From Legionella impletisoli (lineage in GTDB: Bacteria > Pseudomonadota > Gammaproteobacteria > Legionellales > Legionellaceae), in contig NZ_CAAAIA010000003.1 of the NCBI RefSeq assembly GCF_900639875.1, forward strand, positions 62,001 through 126,000: DNA of 64,000 nt. The letters are read 5' to 3'. This document shows positions 9,261-18,384 of this stretch, piece by piece. Each line of letters begins with the position of its first letter. Position 1 is the stretch's first letter. The notes under the pieces were generated by a model. The model was not told the origin of the DNA, ran no database searches, and was given only the letters and a program-made list of their open reading frames with translations. A program made the position numbers and the translations under genes.

Positions 9261-10206
9261 AAGCCCGAATATTGCAATTTGCCTTATGGGGCCAACGGCT
9301 TCAGGAAAAACTGATCTAGCTTCTGAGCTGGTAGAAACCTTTCCTTTTGAAATCATTAGTGTTGATTCTGCTATGATTTACCGGGGAATGGACATTGGAA
9401 CGGCAAAACCCGATCACGAACTTCTAGCACGAGCTCCCCATCACCTAATCGATATACTTGATCCCACTGAGAGTTATTCTGCAGCGCAATTCTATGAGGA
9501 TGCTGAAAGGCTTTGTCAGGATATAAGAGCTCGGGGGAAGATACCGCTTTTGACAGGTGGTACCATGATGTATTTTAATGCGCTTCAAAAAGGAATAGCG
9601 AAGTTGCCCGAAGCAAATGAAGAATTAAGAATGCAGTTATTGCAACAAGCTAAAAATTTAGGTTGGCCGGCTATGCATGCTCGGCTTTCTAAGTTCGATA
9701 AAGAGACGGCTTCTCGTATTCACCCTCATGATGCTCAGCGTATTCAACGGGCATTAGAAGTCTATGAGCTGACAGGAAAACCATGGTCAGAACTTATTAA
9801 GCAGCCATCCACTCAGGCGTCGCATCATTTTATCAATGTAATTCTAATGCCAAACGACCGTTCATGGCTTCATAACCGCATTGCACTTCGGTTTGAGCAA
9901 ATGCTAGCTCAGGGTTTTCTAGAAGAAGTTAAAACGCTTGTACGAAAATGGGCTTTAGATTTATCTCATCCTGCTATGAAAAGCGTTGGTTATCGCCAAG
10001 CTTTAATGCATTTGCAAGGTGAAATGGATTATGAAACCTTTATAACAAAAGGTATTGCCGCAACCAGACAACTGGCAAAACGTCAAATGACTTGGCTTAG
10101 GCATTGGTCCCAAGCTTTACCATTTGTAGCCGAAAATCCAGAAGTCTGCCGTGATATCATGGCCAGAATTCATAAAATACTGGATAATAATTCCAGCAAG
10201 ACTTAG
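9253..10206 (+). CDS. miaA: tRNA dimethylallyltransferase MiaA
   Basis: Transfers an isopentenyl group from dimethylallyl diphosphate to A37 of UNN-decoding tRNAs. The 317-aa protein has the P-loop MGPTASGKTDLA, the conserved DSAMIYRGMDIGTAKP and the HHLIDILDP segment, and ends with the family's basic helix. Its prenyl donor would come from the mevalonate genes elsewhere in this window. The classic mutL-miaA order is kept, but hfq does not follow. Confidence 0.95.
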   Translation: MVKSPNIAICLMGPTASGKTDLASELVETFPFEIISVDSAMIYRGMDIGTAKPDHELLARAPHHLIDILDPTESYSAAQFYEDAERLCQDIRARGKIPLLTGGTMMYFNALQKGIAKLPEANEELRMQLLQQAKNLGWPAMHARLSKFDKETASRIHPHDAQRIQRALEVYELTGKPWSELIKQPSTQASHHFINVILMPNDRSWLHNRIALRFEQMLAQGFLEEVKTLVRKWALDLSHPAMKSVGYRQALMHLQGEMDYETFITKGIAATRQLAKRQMTWLRHWSQALPFVAENPEVCRDIMARIHKILDNNSSKT

Positions 10207-10215
10207 GAGTAAAAA

Positions 10216-10413
10216 ATGAAAAAAAGCGAGAAAAAACCAGCTTGTGCACAGACCACTTATTTTATAACCCCAAAAGATATTCCCTTAAGTTGCCCAACTG
10301 AAAAAATGGAACTATGGAACGCTCATCCTAAAGTGTATTTACCCATTGAAGAAACAGGCGTGGAGGTTTGTCCTTATTGCGGCGCTCGTTATGAACTCAA
10401 AGAGTCGGATTAA
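10216..10413 (+). CDS. Small CHCC-type zinc-finger protein
   Basis: 65-aa protein with one Cys, one His and a Cys-x2-Cys pair (SCP near residue 25, NAHP near 35, then VCPYCGARY near residue 55), the zf-CHCC pattern seen in the mitochondrial NDUFS6 family and in small bacterial proteins. A GGAG ribosome site precedes the ATG. It sits 9 bases after miaA and 8 before a glycosyltransferase, so it is probably co-transcribed. Its function is unknown. Confidence 0.8.
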   Translation: MKKSEKKPACAQTTYFITPKDIPLSCPTEKMELWNAHPKVYLPIEETGVEVCPYCGARYELKESD

Positions 10414-10421
10414 ATTTATCA

Positions 10422-11450
10422 ATGATTAAATCGATTTGCATTGTTCGATTATCAGCTTTAGGCGATGTACTGATGCTTGTACCTTTAGTTCGTACGTTGC
10501 AAGCTAGTATTCCTCAAGCCAAAATAACCTGGGTTATTTCACGACCAGCATATGATTTAGTAGCGGGTATATCTGGGGTTGAATTTATTGTCATTAATAA
10601 ACCTAATGGTGTGGGTGATTATTGGCGTTTTGCTAAAATGATGCGTCGCCGGCATTTTGATGTGCTTCTCGCAGCTCAAGCAAGTCTTCGTGCCAATTTG
10701 CTATTTCCTTTTGTCCGTGCAAAACGAAAAATTGGCTATGATAAACGGCGTGCTAAAGATGGTCATCAATGGTTTGTTAATGAACAAATAACGCCAGGGC
10801 AAGACCATACCTTAGAAGGCTTTTTAAAATTTGCTACCCAGCTCGGGATAATAGAAACTCAGATCACCTGGAATTTACCTATTGGCGAGCCCGAGCTAAC
10901 TTGGGCAAGAACCCATCTTCCGGATAAGAACGGACCTTTAGTGCTTTTAAACCCAGCAGCCAGTAAACCAGAACGAAGCTGGGTTTTGGAGCGATACATT
11001 GCTTTAATTCGTTATCTAAAATCGCAGTGGCAAGCGACGGTTGTTTTAACAGGGGGGCCTGGACAGAATGACAAAGAATTGGCCGAGGCTATCGAAGCGT
11101 CTATTTCTGTAGATGCCAATTTAGTTGGTAAGACACGACCTAAGCAATTATTGGCAGTCATTAAGCACGCGGATCTCATGATTTGTCCAGATACTGGCCC
11201 TTCTCATATGGCGGCCGCGGTTGGGACACCCGTGATTGCTTTACACGCAGTGACTTCCTCCGATGTTTCAGGGCCATATCCCTATCGTCATCTTGCCGTT
11301 GATTATTATGAAGAAGCGGTAAAAAACATTCTTAAAAAATCACCTGAAACAAACATTTGGGGCACTCACGCTCATGGTCAAGACACCATGAGTTTAATTC
11401 CTCTTGATGCCGTGATGAATCGCGTTCAGCAAGTATTATCGGGCTTGTAA
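10422..11450 (+). CDS. Glycosyltransferase family 9 (heptosyltransferase-like)
   Basis: 342-aa protein of the ADP-heptose:LPS heptosyltransferase fold. It begins IKSICIVRLSALGDVLMLVPLVRTL, the characteristic N-terminal motif, and has the C-terminal donor-site motif ICPDTGPSHMAAAVGTPVIALHA. It probably adds a sugar to the LPS core on the cytoplasmic face. The acceptor and the exact waa assignment cannot be read from sequence. It is the last gene of the run and is convergent with icmX. Confidence 0.85.
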   Translation: MIKSICIVRLSALGDVLMLVPLVRTLQASIPQAKITWVISRPAYDLVAGISGVEFIVINKPNGVGDYWRFAKMMRRRHFDVLLAAQASLRANLLFPFVRAKRKIGYDKRRAKDGHQWFVNEQITPGQDHTLEGFLKFATQLGIIETQITWNLPIGEPELTWARTHLPDKNGPLVLLNPAASKPERSWVLERYIALIRYLKSQWQATVVLTGGPGQNDKELAEAIEASISVDANLVGKTRPKQLLAVIKHADLMICPDTGPSHMAAAVGTPVIALHAVTSSDVSGPYPYRHLAVDYYEEAVKNILKKSPETNIWGTHAHGQDTMSLIPLDAVMNRVQQVLSGL

Positions 11451-11477
11451 AGTTCCATCTTTTTTGGGCTATTTGCT

Positions 11478-11503
11478 AAAAAAATCGGGCCATTTGGCCC
11501 GAT
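11478..11503 (-). terminator. Rho-independent terminator of icmWX
   Basis: Perfect 9-bp arms ATCGGGCCA (11484-11492) and TGGCCCGAT (11495-11503). On the minus strand the stem is followed by seven T (the A-run at 11478-11484). It lies just past the icmX stop. It lacks a T-run in the plus direction, so it ends icmX transcription rather than that of the glycosyltransferase. Confidence 0.85.
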
Positions 11504-11509
11504 ATCTTC

Positions 11510-12790
11510 CTAAGACCCTGTTTCTGCCTGCGTTGGGAAAGAAGGTTGGGCTGATTTCAAATTCGTGAGTAGGAGCAAGCTATTGGTTAACAACATTCGC
11601 TCATCTTGCTGACGGTTTAAATACATTTGATAATTAATTTCTGCCAACAAGATAGCTATTTCTTTTTGAACAGTGGCAGGGGAAGCGGTATTTATTTTAT
11701 TTAGCCATTGTGTATCCCCTGTACCTTGAGATGGATTATAAAGCCGCCATGTAGCCATTGAAAACTCACTTAATGCTTGGCTTGTCATTCGTGGATTATT
11801 CGTATCACCTTGATTTTGAGGCAATCGTTTACCTAAAGCGAAATATAGGTTGCTTAAAGGAATGGATAATTGCGACGCATATGATTGCAACGAAACTAAA
11901 TAATTATTTAGCGCCGCTTGAGCCACTAATTGGTCTTCTGCTGACGGCATTTTAATGCCGGATGCCGTAGCGGTCTCATAAAGCTTTTGATAATCACTTT
12001 GTGATGGGAGTTCGATTGGTACAATTCCTATGGCAAATCGAATAAAATTTGCCGCAGCTTGCGCTTGGTTTTGTGCCGTTAATCCTTGGTCTTGTTGCGG
12101 TATTGCCGCTTCAGACGAAGTCCCGCCTTGCTGGGCGGATTGAGTAGAGTATAACAACGGAGCTAACAACGTATTACCATTTAATTGCGGCAGTACGTCT
12201 TTCAATTGGTCATAATTATAATAAGCTAAACTGGGTGGTTTGCCGATCACATTTTTTGATACCAACCCCTTACAAAGTGGAGGGGGGGATTTAGATGTAC
12301 AATAGGAAATATCAGGGGTCGTTAAAATATTTAATACATTTTGGCTAACTGGATCTTGCTGGTTGGGTTGCTGATCTAAAGAAGGATTAATGAAAATGCT
12401 TTTATCTGCCCCATTGACAGGTTGACTAAACACTAAATTAGCAAACACATTTAACTGGCTGTACCCTTGTGTCGTTGGTGGGGTAAAAGAGGAGTATGCA
12501 GCAGAAATCGCATTGACTGGAATTGATCCAAGCAGTGTGTTAAACGCATAACTTTGCAATACTTGTGCAAGGGGAGCATTCACTAGCTGTGAATACGGTG
12601 CGGGTGCTTGCTGAGAAGTCAAATCATAACCCAGATACAAACCCAAGTGTTGAACATACTGAACTAATTTCTGCATAGAGTCTGCAAAGGGATTGTCTGG
12701 GTCGTCTTGAACATTATACTGTGCTGAAACAGGTAAGCCGAGACTCAATAATAGACCAGCAACGAATCCTTTTGTTTTAAAATGTTTCAT
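11510..12790 (-). CDS. icmX: Dot/Icm type IVB secretion protein IcmX
   Basis: Periplasmic/exported component required for the Dot/Icm system. The 426-aa protein has a signal peptide (about residues 1-23, ending PVSA) and no further membrane span. It is rich in Gln/Asn/Ser and carries a Cys pair region (SYCTSKSPPPLCKG). Identity rests on overall composition and on its invariant position behind icmW and next to icmV-dotA. Its stop is followed by a strong terminator. It overlaps icmW by one base. The molecular role of IcmX is not well defined. Confidence 0.92.
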   Translation of the reverse strand: MKHFKTKGFVAGLLLSLGLPVSAQYNVQDDPDNPFADSMQKLVQYVQHLGLYLGYDLTSQQAPAPYSQLVNAPLAQVLQSYAFNTLLGSIPVNAISAAYSSFTPPTTQGYSQLNVFANLVFSQPVNGADKSIFINPSLDQQPNQQDPVSQNVLNILTTPDISYCTSKSPPPLCKGLVSKNVIGKPPSLAYYNYDQLKDVLPQLNGNTLLAPLLYSTQSAQQGGTSSEAAIPQQDQGLTAQNQAQAAANFIRFAIGIVPIELPSQSDYQKLYETATASGIKMPSAEDQLVAQAALNNYLVSLQSYASQLSIPLSNLYFALGKRLPQNQGDTNNPRMTSQALSEFSMATWRLYNPSQGTGDTQWLNKINTASPATVQKEIAILLAEINYQMYLNRQQDERMLLTNSLLLLTNLKSAQPSFPTQAETGS

Positions 12791-13245
12791 TATTCTTCCC
12801 CTTCTAGAGCGCGTGCTACGAGTTTCAGACGATACTCAGAAAACACACGCGATAATAACCGCAATCGTTCAAAAATAATATTACGTTTAAGAAAAACCCC
12901 CGCCGGATCATGACTAGAAAGGCTAGATTCTTCAGCATGAATAAGCACTTTTGAGGCGCTGCCAGGATGAACGCTATCAATAGCTTGCAAAATTCTAAGA
13001 CCACGACCAGATTTTATATTCCCTACAAGCCGAATGAATTTTTCCTCTTGGCCTAAGGCATTTAAATCAATCGATTCAATGGCATCTAATTCCTTCCCTA
13101 GTTGTTCAATGGCTTTTTCAAGCTCAGGATTGCCATCCAGTGTCCAGTCTTCAACACTTTCTAGGAAGGTGACGACCCGATAGATCATAGGGTCAATGTA
13201 CTCATGCCAGTACTGTGCCGCGGCTTCGTGACTAAGATCAGGCAT
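12790..13245 (-). CDS. icmW: Dot/Icm type IV adaptor IcmW
   Basis: Small acidic cytosolic chaperone. With IcmS it binds a subset of effectors and presents them to the coupling complex. The 151-aa length equals that of L. pneumophila IcmW. It begins MPDLSHEAAAQYWHEYIDPM and is helical and acidic throughout. It is the first gene of a two-gene icmWX operon, divergent from icmV. Confidence 0.95.
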   Translation of the reverse strand: MPDLSHEAAAQYWHEYIDPMIYRVVTFLESVEDWTLDGNPELEKAIEQLGKELDAIESIDLNALGQEEKFIRLVGNIKSGRGLRILQAIDSVHPGSASKVLIHAEESSLSSHDPAGVFLKRNIIFERLRLLSRVFSEYRLKLVARALEGEE

Positions 13246-13282
13246 ATTTTACTCTTTTTTTACTTTTTAAGCGGGTTGAAAG

Positions 13283-13314
13283 TTGAGCATTGCTACTTTG
13301 CTGACTATTATAAT
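13283..13314 (+). promoter_or_regulatory. icmV-dotA promoter in the icmW/icmV divergent region
   Basis: A sigma70-like promoter can be read as TTGAGC (13283-13288), 17 bases, then TATTAT (13306-13311), inside the 112-base gap between the divergent icmW and icmV. The word ATATTATAATA around 13305-13316 is nearly self-complementary, so it could also supply a -10 for icmW on the minus strand. CpxR is known to control icmV/icmW in L. pneumophila, but I did not find a confident CpxR box here. Confidence 0.5.
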
Positions 13315-13357
13315 ATAGTATAGAAATGAAATGTCTATGTGAATAACTATCTCATTT

Positions 13358-13813
13358 ATGAAAAAAAAATCCTTTTCCAGAACTAGAAATTTATTTAAAC
13401 GGATCTTCAATGTCAGAACCTGGTCTGACTGGGATCGCATGAAAAGCTTCACTGAGTATTTAGTGAAAGGCTTTAAGCGCATTTTTATACCCAACTCAGC
13501 TGATCAAGCGGAATCATTTGAAACGGTTAAGACCCGAATGAATTTATCCGATGCAGACTTAATGGCTAAGCAAAAAGCATTATTTCGCTTGAGTATTATG
13601 ATGGTAATTGTTTCTTCCTTAATATTAATGTATTCGTTATATCATTTATTTACGTTGCATATCGCAGCATTTTTTTTAAGCTTTGTTGTATCGATGCTAG
13701 CATTGGCGCTTGCATTTAGATATCACTATTGGCATTACCTTATCAAAGAGCGCAAGCTTCAATGCTCCATCCAAGAATGGTATAGGCAAGGCCTATTAGG
13801 CGAGAAACCATGA
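13358..13813 (+). CDS. icmV: Dot/Icm type IVB secretion protein IcmV
   Basis: Inner-membrane Dot/Icm component of 151 aa, the same length as in L. pneumophila. It has a basic N-terminus (MKKKSFSRTRNLFKRIFNVRTWSDWDR) and two closely spaced membrane spans (about residues 84-105 and 108-128). Its stop codon overlaps the dotA start (CATGA), so the two are translationally coupled. Confidence 0.94.
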   Translation: MKKKSFSRTRNLFKRIFNVRTWSDWDRMKSFTEYLVKGFKRIFIPNSADQAESFETVKTRMNLSDADLMAKQKALFRLSIMMVIVSSLILMYSLYHLFTLHIAAFFLSFVVSMLALALAFRYHYWHYLIKERKLQCSIQEWYRQGLLGEKP

Positions 13814-16800
13814 ACAAACTTATCTTTGCAATCGGTCTAATTATTTTACCGGCACTAGGTTTAGCTGCAGAAAGTTCATTAGCGTTTACACCACCACCAA
13901 CGGATTATTCTATTATATTCCTGAGTAATATTTTTGGTGTTGTGGATGGTGTGTTGCATGGTACGGGTAGCCAAATTATGGGAGCCATGTTTGGCGTATT
14001 TAATGCCGCGGTTCTTGCGTTGGGCGGCATAATTATCATGTATACCTTGCTTGTCTCAACCATGAACACTGCGCATGAGGGCCAATTTTTAGGTCAAAAG
14101 TGGTCTTCCATTTGGGTTCCTGTGCGTACGACCTTCGGACTGGCATTATTAATTCCAAAAGCATCCGGCTATTGTTTAATGCAAGTATTTGTGATGTGGA
14201 TCGTTGTGCAAGGGGTTGGGGCTGCGGATAAAATTTGGGGAGCGGCTTTAAGCTATTTGAATCAAGGTGGTTCCATTATTATTGCCCAAGAAGATCCAAC
14301 GAAAGCATTAATGGCAGCAGGTAGCTCTGGTATTGCAAATGGTGCCCAAACGATTCTAGCCGGGCAAGTTTGCATGTTAGGTTTGGAAAAACAATTAAGA
14401 AACTATCGTGAATATTATCTTCGTCAGAAGCAAAATCAAACAGGTCCTTGTTATGGAACGGTTTCAAACGATATGCAAACCATTTGTAATAACCCTGTTC
14501 CGAGTTTCTTAGACTCGGTCAATATCTTAAATGTTCGTATGCAGGATAGTCAAAATCAGCAGAGTAGCTATCAAGTATCTATGCCAAATTTTGATAATAC
14601 ATCGGTTTATCAGCCGCTTAACGGAGTTTGTGGTACCATCAAATGGAATAGAAAGGTTGTGGGCTCTGATGCGAGTGATATAGCTGGTGGAGATGTTGGT
14701 ACCCTTGCCATGTCTCGAGCAATTGCTATTCAGCAGATGTTTGTTGATTTGGCATCTATTGCTCAAGTCATGGTGAATAACAACCCAGAGTTATCCGATC
14801 AAACCCAAGAAGAACAAGCGCAAACAAAATATTCGGAAGTAGCAGAAGATAATTATGGTGTAGCTACTTCTGCCTCTGGGGCAGCAGCATGTGGTATCCA
14901 ACCGGGAGATCCTTCAACAACGACCAAGAATATATATACCTATTTCAAACAATCGGGGCAAGTTCAGGATACTAATTGTCATGTTTGGGCCCAAGCCCCG
15001 AATGCGAACAACCCGCCTTTATTTACAGGTACGGAGTTTAGAGGTGCATTATCCGATTATGATGCGGTTATGCGTCCATTATTAACTCTTGAAAACGAAG
15101 CACAAAACAAATCTTCTGCAGAAGCCAGTAGAGCGTTTATTCAATCCGCAAATGACCAAGGCTGGCTTATGGCGGGAACCTATTTCTTTGATTTAGTGCT
15201 CCTCAATCAGCAGGCCATGGAGGCTTCCAAAGATGCTTTTGATTCAAATACAGGTCTTGATCAAAGCTCGTTTGATGTGAGTCAGTTAAGTAAACTATTT
15301 ACAACCACCGGTTGTGATACCACAAATTCATTCGGCAAGTTATGCACTTGGTTAAATCAAGATAAATCGAGCGTTGAACCGATTACAACGTTAATCGCGG
15401 GCGGTGCAGGTGGTGTTCCGAATATCGGTGTCCCGAACTTAGCTCAAGTTAAAGATCCTGTAACTACTTTAGCTTCCTCAACAGTTTATGGATTTACAAG
15501 TAACCAGATCTTAATTCAACCTCCACAGCAAGCTGGCCAGACCCCGCCGCAATTTGCTAGCATGATGAATGTAAAAACAGATACCAGTACGTATACTCTA
15601 CCTGGTGCACACTTCCCATGCGGTAAAGTAAAAATCTTATTCTTCAGCTTCTGTCTTGGCGAAATCATTGGTGAAGTGGTTTATAACTCGATTATTGTCC
15701 CTGTATATAACGCGTTTCTCGGATGGATTAATGCCATGATCGAGAAAGTTATTTTTACTTTTTTACTCTTACCTTTAGAAGGGATGTCAGCAATCTTTAG
15801 ACAAGGTGTTGCGATCATCAGTACACCTGGCATTAATCCCATTGTCGCGTTAGCTCAAATGGGGACTTATTATATTAATTTTGCCGGTTCTTTATTCTTA
15901 TTATTATTGGAAATCTCCATCTTATCAGCGTTAATACCCATATTTGGCATTGTTATTTTTGTAATTCTTGCCTTATCCATGCCTCTTCTTCTTGCATGGC
16001 TTGGAATTATGGTCGGGGTTGGTTTTGTCACGGCTTATTATGTCCCCATATTACCCTATATGATTTTTACATTCGCAACTATCGCCTGGTTAATCGCAGT
16101 AATCGAGGCGATGGTCGCAGCACCTATTGTGGCTCTTGGAGTAACACATCCAGAAGGTCATGAAGCGTTTGGTAAGGGTGAACAAGCGATTATGATTCTC
16201 ATGAATGTCTTTTTAAGACCTTCCATGATGATTATTGGTTACATCGCAGCGATTTCATTATCGTATGTCGGCGTATGGATATTAAACGCAGGATTTGACC
16301 ATGCAATCGCATTCATACAGTCTCCAGACATGCCATCGGGTGTCGCCTCTCTTCCTAGCTCTGCTAAGGATTGGGGCGAACATTACACCGGCTATGATAC
16401 TGGAAAAGGTATGTATGACCGATTTACTCATAGCTTTTCTCAAAGTTCACAAATTCAGACTTCAGCAGGAGCGGTGAGTGGTGGATATGTAGGTTGGGCT
16501 GGTATCTTTGCCTATTTCTTCTCTATCTTGATGTATACAATGATTTATCTGACGATTGTGCAACGTTCATTTACCTTAATTACCTATCTACCAGATAAAG
16601 TACTTCGTTGGATTGGTGGCGCTCCTGAAACGATTGGTGCTGAAGCAGCTCAATGGGGTGAGGAAGCTAAGGGTAAAGTAGAAGCTGCTGGAAAAGAAAC
16701 TTCAGGGGCACAGGCTGCTACGCAACAAATGCTTAAAGGTGAAGCACAAAAAGGCATTGAAGCATTGAAAAAAGGTTCAAGTAAACCGGATGTCACAGCC

Positions 16801-16977
16801 ACTGGCGGTAACGCGGAAAGCTCACCAAGTGGAAAAGAATCTTCCGGTGAGGGCGGTGAAGGCGGAGGGTCTGGTGGAGCGCCTGGTGGAGGTGCTGGTG
16901 GTGCTGGTGGTGCTGGTGGTGCTGGTGGTGCTGCTGGTGGCGCCGGAGGTGGAGTACCCCCAGTTCCGCCTGTATAG
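13810..16977 (+). CDS. dotA: Dot/Icm polytopic membrane protein DotA
   Basis: Large inner-membrane protein essential for Dot/Icm function; in L. pneumophila it is also released as rings. 1055 aa against 1048 in L. pneumophila. It has a signal peptide (about 1-20), membrane spans near residues 55-115, a roughly 500-residue periplasmic loop containing several cysteines, and a cluster of spans at about 610-930. The cytoplasmic tail is extremely glycine/alanine rich (from about residue 1015), encoded by tandem 9-bp repeats. It is convergent with dotB, with only 19 bases between the stops. Confidence 0.96.
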   Translation: MNKLIFAIGLIILPALGLAAESSLAFTPPPTDYSIIFLSNIFGVVDGVLHGTGSQIMGAMFGVFNAAVLALGGIIIMYTLLVSTMNTAHEGQFLGQKWSSIWVPVRTTFGLALLIPKASGYCLMQVFVMWIVVQGVGAADKIWGAALSYLNQGGSIIIAQEDPTKALMAAGSSGIANGAQTILAGQVCMLGLEKQLRNYREYYLRQKQNQTGPCYGTVSNDMQTICNNPVPSFLDSVNILNVRMQDSQNQQSSYQVSMPNFDNTSVYQPLNGVCGTIKWNRKVVGSDASDIAGGDVGTLAMSRAIAIQQMFVDLASIAQVMVNNNPELSDQTQEEQAQTKYSEVAEDNYGVATSASGAAACGIQPGDPSTTTKNIYTYFKQSGQVQDTNCHVWAQAPNANNPPLFTGTEFRGALSDYDAVMRPLLTLENEAQNKSSAEASRAFIQSANDQGWLMAGTYFFDLVLLNQQAMEASKDAFDSNTGLDQSSFDVSQLSKLFTTTGCDTTNSFGKLCTWLNQDKSSVEPITTLIAGGAGGVPNIGVPNLAQVKDPVTTLASSTVYGFTSNQILIQPPQQAGQTPPQFASMMNVKTDTSTYTLPGAHFPCGKVKILFFSFCLGEIIGEVVYNSIIVPVYNAFLGWINAMIEKVIFTFLLLPLEGMSAIFRQGVAIISTPGINPIVALAQMGTYYINFAGSLFLLLLEISILSALIPIFGIVIFVILALSMPLLLAWLGIMVGVGFVTAYYVPILPYMIFTFATIAWLIAVIEAMVAAPIVALGVTHPEGHEAFGKGEQAIMILMNVFLRPSMMIIGYIAAISLSYVGVWILNAGFDHAIAFIQSPDMPSGVASLPSSAKDWGEHYTGYDTGKGMYDRFTHSFSQSSQIQTSAGAVSGGYVGWAGIFAYFFSILMYTMIYLTIVQRSFTLITYLPDKVLRWIGGAPETIGAEAAQWGEEAKGKVEAAGKETSGAQAATQQMLKGEAQKGIEALKKGSSKPDVTATGGNAESSPSGKESSGEGGEGGGSGGAPGGGAGGAGGAGGAGGAAGGAGGGVPPVPPV
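16891..16935 (+). repeat. Tandem 9-bp repeat in the dotA 3' end
   Basis: Five consecutive copies of GGTGCTGGT, the fifth with one change (GGTGCTGCT), encode a Gly-Ala-Gly run in the DotA tail. The repeat keeps frame whatever the copy number, so length variation among strains is expected. Confidence 0.9.
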
Positions 16978-16996
16978 TTTTTTGTGGTTACAAAAT

Positions 16997-18133
16997 TTAA
17001 TGATGATACTCTTTAGTGCCAGCGATGATTAATTTATAAACCCGTTCGCTAATGATGCCTTCTTCAAATTTGCGTTTAGCGTCCACCGTCATGAGCTGGC
17101 CTCGTTCACGGACCAATTTACGGGTCATATTGGTAACTTCATTAGGGTTGCCTTCCAATAGAATATCTCGTGTTTCTTCATCAAAGACTAAATATTCACG
17201 CAAGGCAACCCGTTTTCCATCCACGGTGGGTACTAATTTTTGCCAAATGCAAAGACGAATGGTTTCTAAAATATCAATGGTTCGACCTAATCGCTCTTCT
17301 CCAGCAAACGAGGTAACTAATCGTCGCATGGTTTCAGCTACACCAGAGGTATGTAAGGTGGTATAAACCGGGTGACCTGTCAAGGCTGCTTCAAGAGCAG
17401 CGCTTATAGTTTCTGCGTCACGACATTCCCCCACCATAATAAGCCTAGGTTTTCGACGTAAGGCATTTCGAACACCATCTGCGAAGGACGGGATATGGCG
17501 TGGAATTTCGGACTGACTGACGACCGCTGAAATGGTTTCAATTTCGTCATATACGAATTCAATAGGTGCTTCATAAGTTAACACCTTACGGTTTGAATCT
17601 TCTTTTTCTATCAAATCACGGATAATGGAGGCCAATAAGGTGGATTTACCAGAACCGGTAGCACCTGTAATGAAAATGATTCCTTCCTGGGGTTCAATAG
17701 CTTCAAGAATATTTTCAGGCAACTCCATGGATTCAAGCCTTGGAGGCGTGGTGGGAATGGTTCGTAAGGTAATTTGTATGGCATCGTGGCCTTCAACTAA
17801 ACAAGCTGTACCATTAACACGATAACGAAAACGTACACCGCGGTTAGGCCGAAATTCATAGTGCGTGTCGATATCAGTACCAGATAATAATTGGGTTGTA
17901 GCATTTGGACCATAAATAGAGTTAATTAGATCTCCGACCTCGGTATTGGATAAAGGTCTTTTAGTGATTTTGACTAACCTACCATAGACCTCAGCAAAAA
18001 TTGGCTCTCCTGTTTGTATGGTAATATCCGAAGCGTTCAATGACTCGGCATGCTCGAGCATGCGATCCATAAAGACAGGGGTAAACCGAGTGGGTTCATC
18101 AGGCATGATATCTACATGTTCATTTTCTGCCAT
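16997..18133 (-). CDS. dotB: Dot/Icm secretion ATPase DotB
   Basis: Hexameric VirB11/PilT-like ATPase that docks on DotO and powers effector export. The 378-aa protein has Walker A GATGSGKST, an Asp box (LTYEAPIEFVYDEIE), Walker B-type IMVGECRDAETI and a His box (PVYTTLHT). The length matches L. pneumophila DotB (377 aa). It lies last in a dotD-dotC-dotB series, 251 bases after dotC, so it may have its own promoter or mRNA processing site. Confidence 0.97.
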   Translation of the reverse strand: MAENEHVDIMPDEPTRFTPVFMDRMLEHAESLNASDITIQTGEPIFAEVYGRLVKITKRPLSNTEVGDLINSIYGPNATTQLLSGTDIDTHYEFRPNRGVRFRYRVNGTACLVEGHDAIQITLRTIPTTPPRLESMELPENILEAIEPQEGIIFITGATGSGKSTLLASIIRDLIEKEDSNRKVLTYEAPIEFVYDEIETISAVVSQSEIPRHIPSFADGVRNALRRKPRLIMVGECRDAETISAALEAALTGHPVYTTLHTSGVAETMRRLVTSFAGEERLGRTIDILETIRLCIWQKLVPTVDGKRVALREYLVFDEETRDILLEGNPNEVTNMTRKLVRERGQLMTVDAKRKFEEGIISERVYKLIIAGTKEYHH

Positions 18134-18312
18134 ATAACGAAACTCCTATGATAATTATAAATAGAAGATAGGTGTTTCAAATGATTCAAATACATAAGAA
18201 GCCATCACCTATCCAAAAATAAGTTTGGGATGCCTATAGCAGGCCATGAAGCTTAGGTGGTGAGTTTGCATCCATAGGAAAATAGGATTAAACGGGTTTT
18301 TTGTTTAGTTCG

Positions 18313-18345
18313 TCGCCTGGATGTAGCGCCTTGTACTCCAGGCGA
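18313..18345. promoter_or_regulatory. Hairpin between dotC and dotB
   Basis: Nine-bp perfect inverted repeat TCGCCTGGA (18313-18321) / TCCAGGCGA (18337-18345) with a 15-base loop, in the 251-base gap between dotC and dotB. There is no T-run on either strand, so it is not a standard terminator. It may mark RNA processing or attenuation within the dotDCB unit. The rest of the gap shows no gene. Confidence 0.45.
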
Positions 18346-18384
18346 TTATTAACCTCTGCTTAATCACGATCTTCCAGGGAAGGA

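Noticed and set aside
13267-13494. Minus-strand open frame opposite the icmV 5' end
   Set aside because: It covers the icmW/icmV promoter region and icmV codons, has no ribosome site and no recognisable product.
16891-16935. Short tandem repeats as a possible CRISPR array
   Set aside because: The unit is 9 bases with no spacers and codes for a Gly-Ala run in frame in dotA. I saw no CRISPR array in the window.
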